Source: Taxillus chinensis
Lineage: Eukaryota; Streptophyta; Magnoliopsida; Santalales; Loranthaceae
DNA length: 64,000 bases
Direction of reading: 5' to 3'
Assembly (NCBI GenBank): GCA_023512835.1
Contig: CM042087.1
Span: forward strand, 43,766,017 to 43,830,016
Below, one piece after another: positions 11,904 through 23,879 of the stretch. Position 1 is the stretch's first letter; each line of letters starts with the position of its first letter. The translations under genes and the position numbers were made by a program. The notes under the pieces were generated by a model, which worked only from the letters and a program-made list of their open reading frames with translations, made no database searches and was not told where the DNA came from.

Positions 11904-13644
11904 TTACTCAAGAAGCTTATTGCATGTACCAACGCCAACAGCAGCAGCAAGATGCCAACCAGCATGGAGAAATGGAGTTCTAGGGAAGGCGTCATCAGCA
12001 ACAAATAAAATTCCACCCAACAATGATGACATTTTGTGCAAGTTGTGTGCTATTCTCAGGTTCGGGTCTTTTAACACCCTTTTTGAAAATGCCACCTGCA
12101 GCAATCAATCAAATATGAATTTTTCCACTCGAATAACAGATAGCATGAACTGCGTAACTGCAATCACCATGAGCTGGGACCCTTTAATTGAACGCAAAGT
12201 TTAAGAATGCAACCAAACTTTTCTACTCAAGTGCAGTGCAAATTACCTCCATCATCCCCGTGTGAACGGCTGAAACCATAAGAGGCTGAATAGGCAAAAA
12301 TACAGCTGATGCCACCATCAGCATCTTTGGGTTCTCATTTCTGAGAGCCCTTGACAGACACTGAAGAAAAAATATCTTTAGCTGAGACTGCTATCAATAA
12401 GAAAAGGGGACGAAGAAAGCAGCTTGAAATAAATGAAGGAAAGGCTCAGTGAGGATTATATATGATTGACATATATTGAACAAAACCAGGCTATTACTTA
12501 GTGAACCAGCAAGTGCTCACAAAAGTGGAAGCATACTATAATATATCAAAATGGGGTTCTAAAGAGTTTGGATCCTGAGGTGACTAACCAATGTGCTAGG
12601 GCAGAGTGTAGGTATGGTCCCAGTGACATGATATTGAAAAACTAGAACTACAAGTTACAAATACAAAATGTAACATTACGAGGATTAATGGTCGGTGAAA
12701 GGTATGATAAAACTCAAAGTGCATCATCATGCAAATTGTGCATCCAAGGAACAGGTTTTAGATTCAATATGCACTCACAACTGTGGCAGTGGCTATCATT
12801 GTATAGTCAGCCCATCGCAAGTACTTTCTGTAGTTTCCTCTTGAACAGTGATACAAACTTGAAGCAACCCCAACTCCAATTAAGGAATTAGCATACAATT
12901 TATTATTCATATTGTTCCTGCATTTTCCCAGTAAAACATGTGATGAGACACAACAAAGGAATTAATGAACCAGTATCAAAACCGATGAGAAAGCTTCCAA
13001 AAGAGAGCATACCGTGGGGCCTGGATTCCAAGAGCAATAAAAGGAAGCGAAGTAAGAACATTAGCAGCTTTCTCTACATAACCTTCCTCATCTGGGATGG
13101 AAGAGATGTAGCTGTGAGAAAATCTGAGGTTTTTGTACGGGTTATGAAACTAGCAGAGCAGACAACAAGATTTGTTTTTCATATACCATTTAGACAACAC
13201 TGGATGGGCCGCAAACATGATGGTCTTTGCTCCCATATGCGTCTGAGTGAACATTAAAACAAATATAATGTATGTTGGTGCTGTTGGAAACTTTCGGAAA
13301 AAAGAAGAAAAATTAATATTCTCATTGGTGGTTAGTCTCATTCTTTTTTACTCTGCCATGGATCAATTATGATAATGACAAACAAGCACAAGCTGCACAA
13401 CAAGTACTAACCATGAAAACAACATGCAACAAAAAAATAACAAAATGTTAATTTGAATATATTTTACTACTCACTGCATTAACAGCTGCTGAGTAGCTCC
13501 AAAAACTGAAACATTATATGTCGACGAGTTGAAATCTCCTTGTTGATTGATTTCCTCCCTTGCAAAAGGTGGATGATGCGACAGCCTCACGCCATGGAGA
13601 CCCTTTAGGGTTCCAGTGGATCTAAGTTTGCTTGGGGAACCCAT
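11904..13644 (-). CDS. CREST-superfamily-like multi-pass membrane protein, apparent frameshift in exon 1
   Basis: Six exons on the minus strand: 13475-13644, 13187-13242, 13013-13111, 12779-12917, 12247-12360 and 11904-12095. All have GT-AG borders, and phases agree through exons 2-6. The product would be about 256 residues with roughly seven membrane segments. Motifs fit CREST-type membrane hydrolases (PAQR, alkaline ceramidase, Per1): S-x3-H in SSLYH, an Asp in LRWADYTM, and H-x3-H in HAGWH near the C-terminus. The substrate is unknown. The ATG at 13644 has an in-frame stop two codons upstream. Exon 1 read from it runs into TGA at its donor; one extra base in the T5 run at 13501-13505 would bring it into frame with exon 2. 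This is either an assembly error or a real lesion. Confidence 0.8.
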
Positions 13645-14439
13645 ATGCTATTTCAACAACGAGTCAACTCAGTTTCCTCGCCATCAAGAACATGGACTGC
13701 AACAGCTGGAATAGGCGTGCCACCAGGCCAAAAATAAAACTAACTGTTTACAGTTAACAAAAGGACCCCAGATCACATATCGAGGGACAAAGGGTCTTCT
13801 AAATACACCACGTCAAGGAAAGACAGTTGTTGCGGCCAATATTAAATAAATTAACGGTGTCATACATGTAACCGATGTTTACTATATTTAGGCTGTTTCC
13901 CTTTTCTCATTGTTAAAAAAGAAATAATCCGGTGATTCCATCATTCATTGGGGATTTCAAATTGCAATTACAAGAAGTGGCTTAAAGATTAAATCAGCAA
14001 GCAGACTACAGAATGGATTAATCAACCCAAGTTCCCAAAAAGAAAAATTACAACACGGATTAGGAAACTGGTATTAATTAACAGATTTTTTTTCTTGAAA
14101 TAAAAGAGAAACCAAAAGTCAAATAGTCTAAATTGTTGGTTTCATTGTAGATTAATCTGACACTTCCCAGACGTTCCAGGCAGTGCATGTAAGAAGTTCA
14201 TGCAATACCCATGACATCTGGTCAAGTTCCCTAATCTGTTTTTAAAAATTAAAGGCACCATTATCAAATCCCATCAGCACAATCAATCTAAGATTTATAG
14301 ACAGATGAAGCAATTCAAAGGAGGAGGGGAAAAAACTATCTTTCATTGTTTTTGTCACTAAAACACCAACAAAAATAAAGAAAAATTGTCTAGGATTCAG
14401 ACCCAGAAACAGATTCATATGATTAAGTGGAGAGAGAAC

Positions 14440-14600
14440 CTGAGGGGAAGGAGCTCGAGCTACTGAGAGAAAAGTCTAAAGCTCTAAAGTGCGTTTGGGG
14501 AATTTAAGAGAGAGAGAGAGATTCGCATAACCCACCGAATCTCCCCTCAACTCTCATCAGAGTCTTCGGATATTCGTCGCTGCTTCCGCCAAGCTTTTAT
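14440..14600 (-). other. probable 5' untranslated exon of the CREST-like gene
   Basis: On the minus strand this stretch is CT-rich and leader-like. It ends CCCCTCAG followed by GTTCTCTC, a possible splice donor. The next candidate acceptor, CTGTTGCAG, lies near 13,710, ahead of the start codon. A 9-codon upstream ORF (MFLMARKLS) would precede the main ATG. Inferred from sequence only. Confidence 0.35.
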
Positions 14601-14609
14601 CGTTTCGTC

Positions 14610-15130
14610 GTCTTGACCTCTCTAATAGTTTCAAAACAGAGCACCAATGTTGTCAAGAGTTTAATTAAAGTAAATTTAAAAATTATAAAAAGAGATAGTC
14701 TAATTAAGGGCATCCTACGGTTTTTTAAAATTTTACGAATTAAATTATTTTTTAGTTTTCTATATAAATATATATCACTCTATATTTCCTTAATCACTTT
14801 ATATATAATTAAAATAATATTTTATATTACTTTTCATGTAATAATATTCTTTTATAATTTAATATGAAATAAAATTATAAGTTACAATAAAAGTGAAAGG
14901 TGAGATTTGGGAGAAATTTTTTTACATGTAATTTAATAATTATATGGAATAAACTGTATTTTTTAATACATTAAAAAATATTTTATATATCTTATAGAGA
15001 AAATTAAATATAATTCTTTTGTTACGATTTTTTGACTTTTTTATTTTATTTTTTTTTCTAAATAAATGAAAACATACTCTTATATATAATCTGTTACTAG
15101 TACTCTAATATGAATGAATCAATTAAGTTT
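14610..15130. other. AT-rich intergenic
   Basis: Very AT-rich, with ATATA and TTTTA runs. No gene, inverted repeat or RNA is seen. Confidence 0.5.
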
Positions 15131-15133
15131 CTT

Positions 15134-15505
15134 TTACTTGTTTATTTGGATTTATGTACAAAACTTGTTTTCCTTGCTGGGCTAACTTTTTTTTTTTACA
15201 TTATATGATTTTTCAAGAGGAGTTTGGGTATATTTAGTATGTAATAAACAAGAAGTTGGATCTATATTTCTAAATTGTGTTGCTATGGTTAAATATCAAA
15301 TTGAACGAGTGATAAAATGTGTAAGAAGTGACATTAAAATTAAATTTAATTGTTTATATAATTATTTTCACAACAAAATATGAGGGTTGAAAGAAAAAAC
15401 ATCAATACATTTTAAATGTGGCTAAAGCATTATGATTTCAAGAAAACTTACCAATCAAAATTTGAGGAGATTATATTGGTAGCATGTCACTGTTGATATC
15501 ATAAT
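15134..15505 (+). pseudogene. decayed Ty1/copia integrase fragment, copy 1
   Basis: Piecewise translation gives the integrase-core vocabulary of copia elements (pieces resembling GSIFLNFVAMV, KCVRSD and TSQQNMRVERK) interrupted by stops and shifts. The same order recurs at 16,164-16,565. No LTR or complete pol frame is visible. Confidence 0.65.
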
Positions 15506-16163
15506 TACAATCGAAGCGACAACTCTTGTGGTTGTTTTAGCAACATAATTGCAACAACTTCTTAAAATTTTGAACTCAAACAAAAACAAAAGATCAACTA
15601 TATTGTAAGAATAGTAATTTTAGTTGGATTACTGATATAAAATCGTCAAACCATGTAATTTGTTTATTTTTAGAATTGTGAGAAAGGTGGAATACTGCCA
15701 ATGGGATTGTCAAATGGAAACATAGTTGAAGCAAATCAGGTGGGGAGTGTCATGTTGCTAGCTTGACAATGTGATTTATGTCCCACAATTAACATTCAAT
15801 TTATTTATTTTTTGGCCTAACTAATCAATGAATCAAATTACGTTGTATAATTCACTTATAATATTAGTGTTATACAATACCAATCAACAGGGGGAAGTGA
15901 TTGGTGTAGGTAAAAGATTGGATGGATTTTATTTTTCTGTGACACTCCTCAAGTGAAGGTTCTAATAGTGGATAGTGATTCATTGTTTGAGTTATGACAT
16001 CAATGCATAGGATATTCGCGAGAGAAAATATTAATATTGAAAATGATTTCAATTGTAAGTCATTCTTGTATGGAAAATAATATAATTTTCAATGTAGGTT
16101 TATATGTAAAACAACTTAGATTTAGTTTTCTAATTAATACAAATAAATCAAGTAGAATTTTTT
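15506..16163. other. spacer between the two copia copies
   Basis: AT-rich sequence with no recognisable coding remnant; separates the two related integrase fragments. Confidence 0.4.
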
Positions 16164-16960
16164 GTACTTGATCATTTGAATTTGCGTACAAGGCTCATTT
16201 TTGTTATAGGGCTACTTTTTTTTTTTTTTTTACATTAGTAGATGATTTTTCATGAGGAGTTTGGATATATTTACTATCTAATAAATTGAAAGTTGGCTCT
16301 ATATTTTAAAATTGTGTTGCTATGGTTGAATATCAATTTGAATAAGTGATAAAATGTGTAAGAAGTGACGATGAGATTAAATTTTATTGTTTGCATAACT
16401 ATTTTAAAAAATAATGGAATTATTTTTTATATTTCTTGTGTTAGAACTTCACAACAAAATAGGAGGGTTGAGAAGAGCCAACACATTTTAAATGTGACTA
16501 GAGAAATACGATTTGAAAAGAACTTACCAATCGAAATTTGTGGCAACATGTCATTGTTGATAGCATTGCAGAATTATGGATTCGTGCAATCTTATTCAGA
16601 TTATTCCTCATTTGGGTTATATGGGAAAACCATTTAGGATCAACATGTGTAGATTATGTTAATGACTTGATTATTATAAGGAATAATATGGTTATATTGA
16701 CAACTTTTAAAGATTACCTGGCAAGTATTTTTATATGAAAAATTGAGGCATTTTGAAGTATCTCATCAGGCTAAAGGTAACCCATAATGCGGAAGAAATC
16801 TTTCGTTTTCAACGAAAAATACAAACTCAAGATAATTTTGAAACACATTTTTTGGGAGCAAAGGATGTGACATTGCTTATGAAACAAACTCATAATTTGG
16901 CCCTTGCTAAGGCCAAATTCCTTGCAGATATGGTACTAAATAGATGACTTGTAGAGAAAT
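16164..16960 (+). pseudogene. decayed Ty1/copia pol fragment, copy 2 (integrase and reverse-transcriptase pieces)
   Basis: The frame at 16,365-16,637 carries SCVRTSQQNRRVEK followed by HILNVTREIRFEKNLPIEI, a degenerate copia integrase segment. At 16,640-16,735 YVNDLIIIRNNMVILTTFKD resembles the YVDDLIITGNN region of copia reverse transcriptase, with Asn in place of the first catalytic Asp. HNLALAKAKFLAD near 16,900 matches the sequence shortly after the RT core. The stretch normally between integrase and RT is missing, so the copy has an internal deletion. Confidence 0.8.
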
Positions 16961-17228
16961 TGATTTGCTTGTCTTTTAAGAAGAGCATGTGACAAGAGAT
17001 TTTATTTTGTATTGATAATGATGTTCAAATTGGCCTAATTGTCCACTCTTATGGCATTCTATGATAAGATAGTTGGTGTTAGTTTTTCTCTTGTAAATGA
17101 AAATGATAGATAAATTAGAGGAGAATTTGTCTAATTTAGTGATTTTTTTAGTTTTAAAGCTCTTATTTGTTATTGAATTTATTTGGTTAACTTTTTATGT
17201 TCTTGTCTTTTCGGATACTAAACTTTTC

Positions 17229-17259
<31 letters not shown>

Positions 17260-17699
17260 CATGAACTCAATTTTTTTAAATTTTGATTTGCGCATTTTAG
17301 ACATCATGTAAACATAATTGGAGCTATGGATTTATGTTTTTCTCTTTTAATGTTTATGTACATTTTGCTATTGTATCTTATACTCTAAATATCATTTGAA
17401 TATTTCTGGTTTGGGGTGAAGTTGGTCTTCCAATATGATATTAGAAAAACTAAAATAATTCGTATAAACCAAAAAACCGAATTTGCATTTCATTATTTCA
17501 CTTTATAAATAATTTTGACTCTTTCCATTTTCTAAAAACCGAAAATCCTAATTGAATTGATAATTCGGTTTCATTTTACTGATATGTCCAATTCTAACTA
17601 TCCTATTCCTTTTAAAGCATGCTAAATTGTCTACCCAATTAATTTTAAGATCAATATTATGACAACATAAACACTAAACATAATAAACAATCAAATCAT
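16961..17699. other. intergenic with (AT)n run
   Basis: AT-rich; contains an (AT)n run near 17,228-17,254. No gene is supported. Degraded copia sequence may extend a little into its left edge. Confidence 0.4.
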
Positions 17700-17703
17700 C
17701 AAC

Positions 17704-18095
17704 CTTTTTTTTATTCATGAATCAAAACATGAGACAGTGGAGGCAGGCAAGGGCGGTGGGGATGGTATCGGTGAGGTTTTCACGGGAGAGATGTAGGGCC
17801 TGGAGTCGGGAGAGAGAGGCAACCGGACGGAGAAGGCATTGTGGGCGAGAATCAGGGGGGTATGTCGGGGATGGGGCCGGAGGGTGAGGACTCGGAGCTG
17901 GGTGAGTCGGGAGAGCGAGTTGAGGGAAATGGCACCGCCAATGGTGAAGCTGGGGAAGGCAAGGCGGCCGCGAAGGATGACTCCGCCCTGGGCGCGCGCG
18001 GCGCGGTTCACGCCGCGCCAGTGGCAGAAGTCGAAGCGCTCGTTGAGGGCGAAGTTGGAAAGGAGGGATGTTTTCCGCGTGGATTTGTATTTTTG
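17704..18095 (-). pseudogene. LRR receptor-like kinase 5' fragment
   Basis: The minus-strand frame contains FALNERFDFCHWRGVNRA, a typical LRRNT-2 cap, followed by ISLNSLSRLTQLRVLTLRP, the first leucine-rich repeat. The pattern matches the N-terminus of probable inactive LRR kinases such as the At5g67200 group. A frame change then gives SLSRLQALHLS and LTDTIPTAL, remnants of further repeats. No signal peptide, transmembrane segment or kinase domain follows. The GC-rich island (about 17.7-18.1 kb) stands out from AT-rich flanks and is probably a truncated duplicate. Confidence 0.7.
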
Positions 18096-18400
18096 GTTGG
18101 ATCAAATTAACTGCGGCGCGGCGTGCAATTCATTTGTTGTTGCACGCGATACGGATCCAATTCGTCGAAACCAGAACCTAAGACCTCGGACCATCTGTTC
18201 ACGGTCGAAACCAGAACCTATAAGACCTCGGAGATGATGATGGATGGGTGCAAGGAACGGAAGCAGCAGAGGAGAGAGAAAATAGTGGAAATAAATTTAA
18301 CACGTGTCGGCCTTAAGTGCTGCCACGTCGTTGGGTTGAGGGAGTTCCTTTCAACTTGGGCTGCTCAAATGGGTATTGGTTCAATGAATTTCAAGTTTTA

Positions 18401-19896
18401 ATGATCTAATTCGAAACACGCTTCTGTTCTATCAACACACAGTCACACACATATTAATACTCACATTTTTTCACTCAGTGTGTGTAATTTGGTGGCTAGC
18501 TGGTATTCGGCGTCAATCATGGTAACTATAAGCAGTCATGGCCGGTGTCTACCTTTAGAATTTAGGATTTAGGATTTACGGCTGGAGAAATTATTATTTT
18601 GAACATCTCTTTCTCTCTAATATGCAATATGTAATCTCCGGTGTGTAAATGGTATGAAAAATTCATGTATTTGAATATAAACAATTCGTTAGTTCACGTG
18701 AATGTAAGCATTTCTTGGCCCAAGTTAAATCTTATGTGTTCTTGTTACGATCCTACAAACTGATGAGGTTGTTACCAAATATTTAGCGAAGACATGAGGA
18801 GGTTAAAAACTAATTAAGGACAGGCAAGAGAGCATCATAATCATCCATATACCACCGACCGCTATCTATGGACCAAGCGATCGCGCCATAGGAGCAGAAC
18901 AGGTTCATGCCAGCAATAAATAAGGAGCCCATTGACGTAAAGAGGCAGGCAGCTGATTCCCCAACTAACCCACTGATCCCCCAACTATCCGACCGATTCT
19001 AAACAAACCGTTCTGCTGGATGCAGTAGTAATTAATTAAATGTGACTGCTGGAACAAAATCAGTGTATTGATTCTGCAGTCAAGAATGATCAACCTAACT
19101 TCACACTCATTTATTGGATCCCGTGCTTAGCCACCCAAAGTCACTTTTCAAACTCAATTTTATCATAATAATTAATAATATTTTTTCCTCTAGGTAGGAC
19201 AAATTAAGTGGCAACTTGATCATTGAAACCGAGTTTAAGGGGGGTGGGGGAATGACGAGGGAACAGGGGACACCAGTATGTATAACAGATCTTACAGCCC
19301 AAAATTAATTATTACAATACAGTACATACACATATACAAAATTAGAAAACCCAACTTGGGGCGTACGACATGGAGAGATTAGGAGGTTACCAATGCCACT
19401 CATTTTCATAGTCTTAAATTTCCGGGGACAACGGCTATTATTACTGGACAGACACCCCATCCCCTCACGCTCCCTAGTCCCTCCTTCCCTCCGATCCGAC
19501 TAATTTAAGTGAACCATACAAGCTAACATGATGCCCCAACCCCGACCCATACAATATATATATATATATATATTTATGTATTGGAAAATGAAGCAGTAGT
19601 ACTAGCGCAAGTAAGCAAGTCATTAGGGTCCAAAGATCGAAGAATTAGAGCTGAAATAAGAAATATAAGAAGTTTCCAGGAATCAAGGGTCAAGATCTTG
19701 TGACCCAAACCACTATATATGTGCATATATATCCAACTCAAACCCGGGACCTGTAATTCCAAAGAAAAGTTACACTTACACACACAGAACTGAGCTATCC
19801 AATACCCATTTTAGCATTTGAGCATTTGATCCATTCCATTATAACACTTAGCCTTCAACCCGTCCTTTCTCTCCATCTCCAATAAGCAAAATCAAT
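18401..19896. other. upstream region of the CLE gene
   Basis: No coding signal. An (AT)n run lies at about 19,553-19,572, and a TATATATGTGCATATATATC stretch near 19,712-19,731 could supply the CLE TATA box about 170 bp before the ATG. Confidence 0.4.
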
Positions 19897-20226
19897 ATGG
19901 TTCGCCGAGAAGAAGAAGAAGAAGAAGAAAAAAAAGGTGCAGCAAGGAGACAGCGTGGATTTGGAGGCAGGGCTGCAGTTTTCTTCATCTGTATCATCCT
20001 TGTTTCGTCTCAGTTGTGCTTGTCTTGTGCCCTGCTGCGTTACCACAGATGCCAGCAGGATTTCAGGCCCGTCTGGTCTCCGCCAAGAAAATTTCTGTTT
20101 TTGGAGTCTTATCCGGCAGCTGTGCGCCCCATTCCCCCGGCCGGTGTCATCGGAGATCCTGATCCGGCGATATATGCAGATGATAAGAGGGTAGTTCGTA
20201 CGGGCCCAAACCCTCTTCACAACTAG
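19897..20226 (+). CDS. CLE-family signalling peptide precursor
   Basis: An intronless 109-residue precursor. The last 12 residues, RVVRTGPNPLHN, are a canonical CLE motif (R-x-V-x-x-G-P-N-P-L-H-N) followed directly by the stop codon, with Lys-97 as a likely processing context. The mature peptide is expected to be secreted and perceived by LRR receptor kinases in meristem or vascular patterning; its exact target cannot be told from sequence. A hydrophobic signal segment (AAVFFICIILVSSQLCLSCA) spans about residues 26-45. It is preceded by an unusual N-terminal stretch RREEEEEEEKK encoded by a GAA repeat, which lengthens the n-region and gives it an acidic tract. Arg rather than Pro occupies motif position 4. 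No other Met lies before the signal segment, so this start is the only one available. Confidence 0.92.
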   Translation: MVRREEEEEEEKKGAARRQRGFGGRAAVFFICIILVSSQLCLSCALLRYHRCQQDFRPVWSPPRKFLFLESYPAAVRPIPPAGVIGDPDPAIYADDKRVVRTGPNPLHN

Positions 20227-21690
20227 TGAAACGCTCAAGAGGGTAGGGAAGAGAGAGATGTTGCACATGCTTAATTGCTTACTGCTAAGTTAGTTCTAAA
20301 CTTCTAGCTAGTGAAGGCCAGAGACTTTTTTTTGTATGTTTGTACTGATTATCCATTTCATCCGTGAACTTGAATCAACTGGGGCATTGATCTTGCCTTT
20401 CCGGTGATTGCCCTTATGACTTGTATATCACAAGGAAAAGTTAACTAGATCACTGCAAATGTTGTTTTATTTGTTTTTGTTTTGTTCTCCAGTTTCTATT
20501 ACCAGTTTCTTGCACCTAGTTATTGTTCGCTGCAGTCATACTACTCATCTGTGTTCCTTCTTTTTCTACTCTGATTACTCCTCGCTGCAGAAATTATGAA
20601 ATAATGGCTTTCTGGTGCCGGGTTTTTAATTTAATTTGTTTGTCATGGATAATGGATGGCCTAAAGGGATGCAAAGTAAATTTCACAAAGGTAATTAAAG
20701 GTTCATACTTGAAGAGCTGGCACAAAGAGGATATGGGTTTTTGCTATTATTAATTTCTTGAGTCATTGGGTTAAAAACTCAAGTAGTGATTAGTGTATTG
20801 ACCAGCAGATTGCGTGCGACCACGCGAGAGCCACGTGCTTGTTTGCGTCCTGTACGTAGCTCTGTGCTTGTTTGTGTATTTTCTTACTGCTGTTAGTTTG
20901 TATGGTTAAATCTCCAAGGAACTTTGTGGGATCGATCGGTATGAGCATCTAGCAATATTTAACTTGCTTAATATATCTTTGACTAACGAACGGTATGTCC
21001 AACGGTACATTCGGCATAAAATATTTCCATAGTGAACTGACGCACTTTTATGCATTTTAAAAGTAACCTCATAATCATAATCTGGTTTTTGACTTTAGAT
21101 GCTTCCATTATAAATGTATAATCAATCGCAGAGGGGGTGGATGCCTGTTTCTAGTTCCTTTAAGTTACTAGCTGCCTAGCTGCAAGCAATTTGACTTGCC
21201 AGCATAAAATATTCACCTGTTGTTTTATTGTCTCAATGTTGCACGTGGTTACTAAAACAAAGGAAAAGTTCAAAGCATTTCAAGGTGAGATGCATAAAAT
21301 AATCCACGGAAACTTCCTTGGAATTCAACTCCGTCAATATAAAATGGCCGGAGGGAGTGTTTCCGTGCCCAAAAAAAAAACAAAAGAAGAAAAGAAGCAG
21401 CTTTGATTAGATCAAAAGATTCTAAGCATCGAGGCAGGCTCCAATCTCATGCTATTGGAGATATGCATGCAATGAATGAATGTTTGCTATGGACCATTAT
21501 TATAGAGCCCCTTAAATGTGAGACTTAATGGAGTGCAACTACCTCATCATCTTCCTCTTATTGGCTAATTCATTGTCCTCATTGCATCATTGCTGGCCTC
21601 CTAAAACGGGAAATGGGAATTCATCATGACATTAAGGGAAGGCTGATGCTGATCTTATAAATAAGGTCCCCACTCAAGGACGAACTACAA
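20227..21690. other. CLE 3' flank and intergenic
   Basis: Contains the probable CLE 3' UTR. Beyond it I see no gene; short open frames lack recognisable features. Confidence 0.45.
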
Positions 21691-21691
21691 T

Positions 21692-21962
21692 TTAAAATGG
21701 ACATTGATTGGGCAGGGGTTGGGACACCAAAACGTGAACATATATGTATATGTGCGTGTATGTCTACCATTGCATTTGCCGGAGAGTACAGTTAATGGCA
21801 ACCTAACACACTACCTCACACACGAGTGTACCTTTGAATAGGGACAATGCGCACCATCGACGGAGGAGTGAAGACAAAATAATAAATATAGGGTAGAATT
21901 AGATGGACATTGTGGTTCTTGATGGATTCAGACAATTAAGGCTCCCATATGGGCATCGGGTC
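21692..21962 (+). repeat. duplicated non-coding block, copy 1
   Basis: Begins AAAATGGACATTGATTGGGC and includes GAGTACAGTTAATGGCAACC. The same landmarks in the same order recur from about 22,058. This copy has an extra ATGTATATGTG-rich insert. Confidence 0.8.
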
Positions 21963-22057
21963 TCTCTAGGTTCCTCAGTGCTGTAATAATAGTGTTGCAG
22001 GGCGGGACAACAAAATGTGGTTCTTCTTCTTGACGGATTAAATCATTATTAAAACAA

Positions 22058-22285
22058 TTAAAATGGACATTAATTGGGTTGGGATACCAAAATGTGAACA
22101 TAGAGTACAGTTAATGGCAACCTAACATATACACTACTACAGACACGAGAATGTAACCTTTGAAGACGGAGAAGTGAAAACAACATAACATAATAATAAA
22201 TATAGCGTCGAAATATTAGATGGGCAATGAAGTTCTTGATGAATTGAAACATTTAATAAAAGGCTCTCATATGAGGACATCAGGT
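22058..22285 (+). repeat. duplicated non-coding block, copy 2
   Basis: Diverged direct copy of 21,692-21,962: AAAATGGACATTAATTGGGT, then GAGTACAGTTAATGGCAACC, AATAATAAATATAG and TCATATG(A/G)G.CATC in the same order. Not recognisable as a known element. Confidence 0.8.
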
Positions 22286-23125
22286 CACTTAATTTTAACA
22301 AGGCCATAGGACTGACTATTCACCAGCAAAATAACATAAATGACAAGTTAATCTTTAACAAATATTTAACGAATTTCAATTTAAACTTCTATAAGTAAGA
22401 TTAAACATGTATCATCAAGTCTGTATAATCAGCAGGGACTCACCCTGTGCTAACAATAGAATTCATTCCGGATTAATTTCAATGAAATCAATTTTATTAA
22501 TTTTATCAAATAAAATATCCAATAAACAAATCAAGTAATAGTAACAAATGTTTTTTTTTTTACATCGAACACTTAAAATTACTATCTAAAACACAACATC
22601 AGCCAATATAATTTTTTTAAATCTCTATGAAGCTCACCAACAAGAGCTAAAAGCTCATAAGAAACCTCAACGAAAATTTGGCAACAAAATTAACAAAAGC
22701 GAGCAACGAATTAAACTACACGGTGTGACTGGCTTCGTGCATATATGGTACGTGCCGATCGAGTAGAGACAGAGAGAGAGAGAGAACGCCAACGTCGTAC
22801 ACTCACTCGTACTAGCTAGTCATGATCCTTGCCCATTGCATGCGAATCCCAGAGAAACGACAACACATGAATTTCTATGCTCAAGGAATACAACAACATT
22901 TCAAAAGAACATCTATCGAAGGTAAACAAACCAAATAAATCAGGATACTCAGACCATTCACAGAACTTGAATAACAGCTCTAACCACCACAGCCTACGTT
23001 ATCTTAGCCATTCCAATCTAAATTTTATTCTTAATTAGAGGTTGATTTCCAACAGAAATTCATCGATCCACAACAATAATACATTACAGGTCTCATAATT
23101 AGTTTGTAGTACCAATACTGTATTC
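22286..23125. other. intergenic
   Basis: AT-rich with a short (GA)n tract near 22,771. No gene is supported. Confidence 0.4.
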
Positions 23126-23136
23126 ATTCAAAATCC

Positions 23137-23730
<594 letters not shown>

Positions 23731-23879
23731 GCGCCGGTCGTAGCAGGGAGAGAGACCGGAGAGCGAGGATTTGATGAGAGGAGACGGTTCGTTCAACGCA
23801 TTAAAATAATTAATTTACTGATATTGAGCGCCAACCTCATAGCTCTTATCTATTTTACGGCGCCATTTAAATAGTAGGT

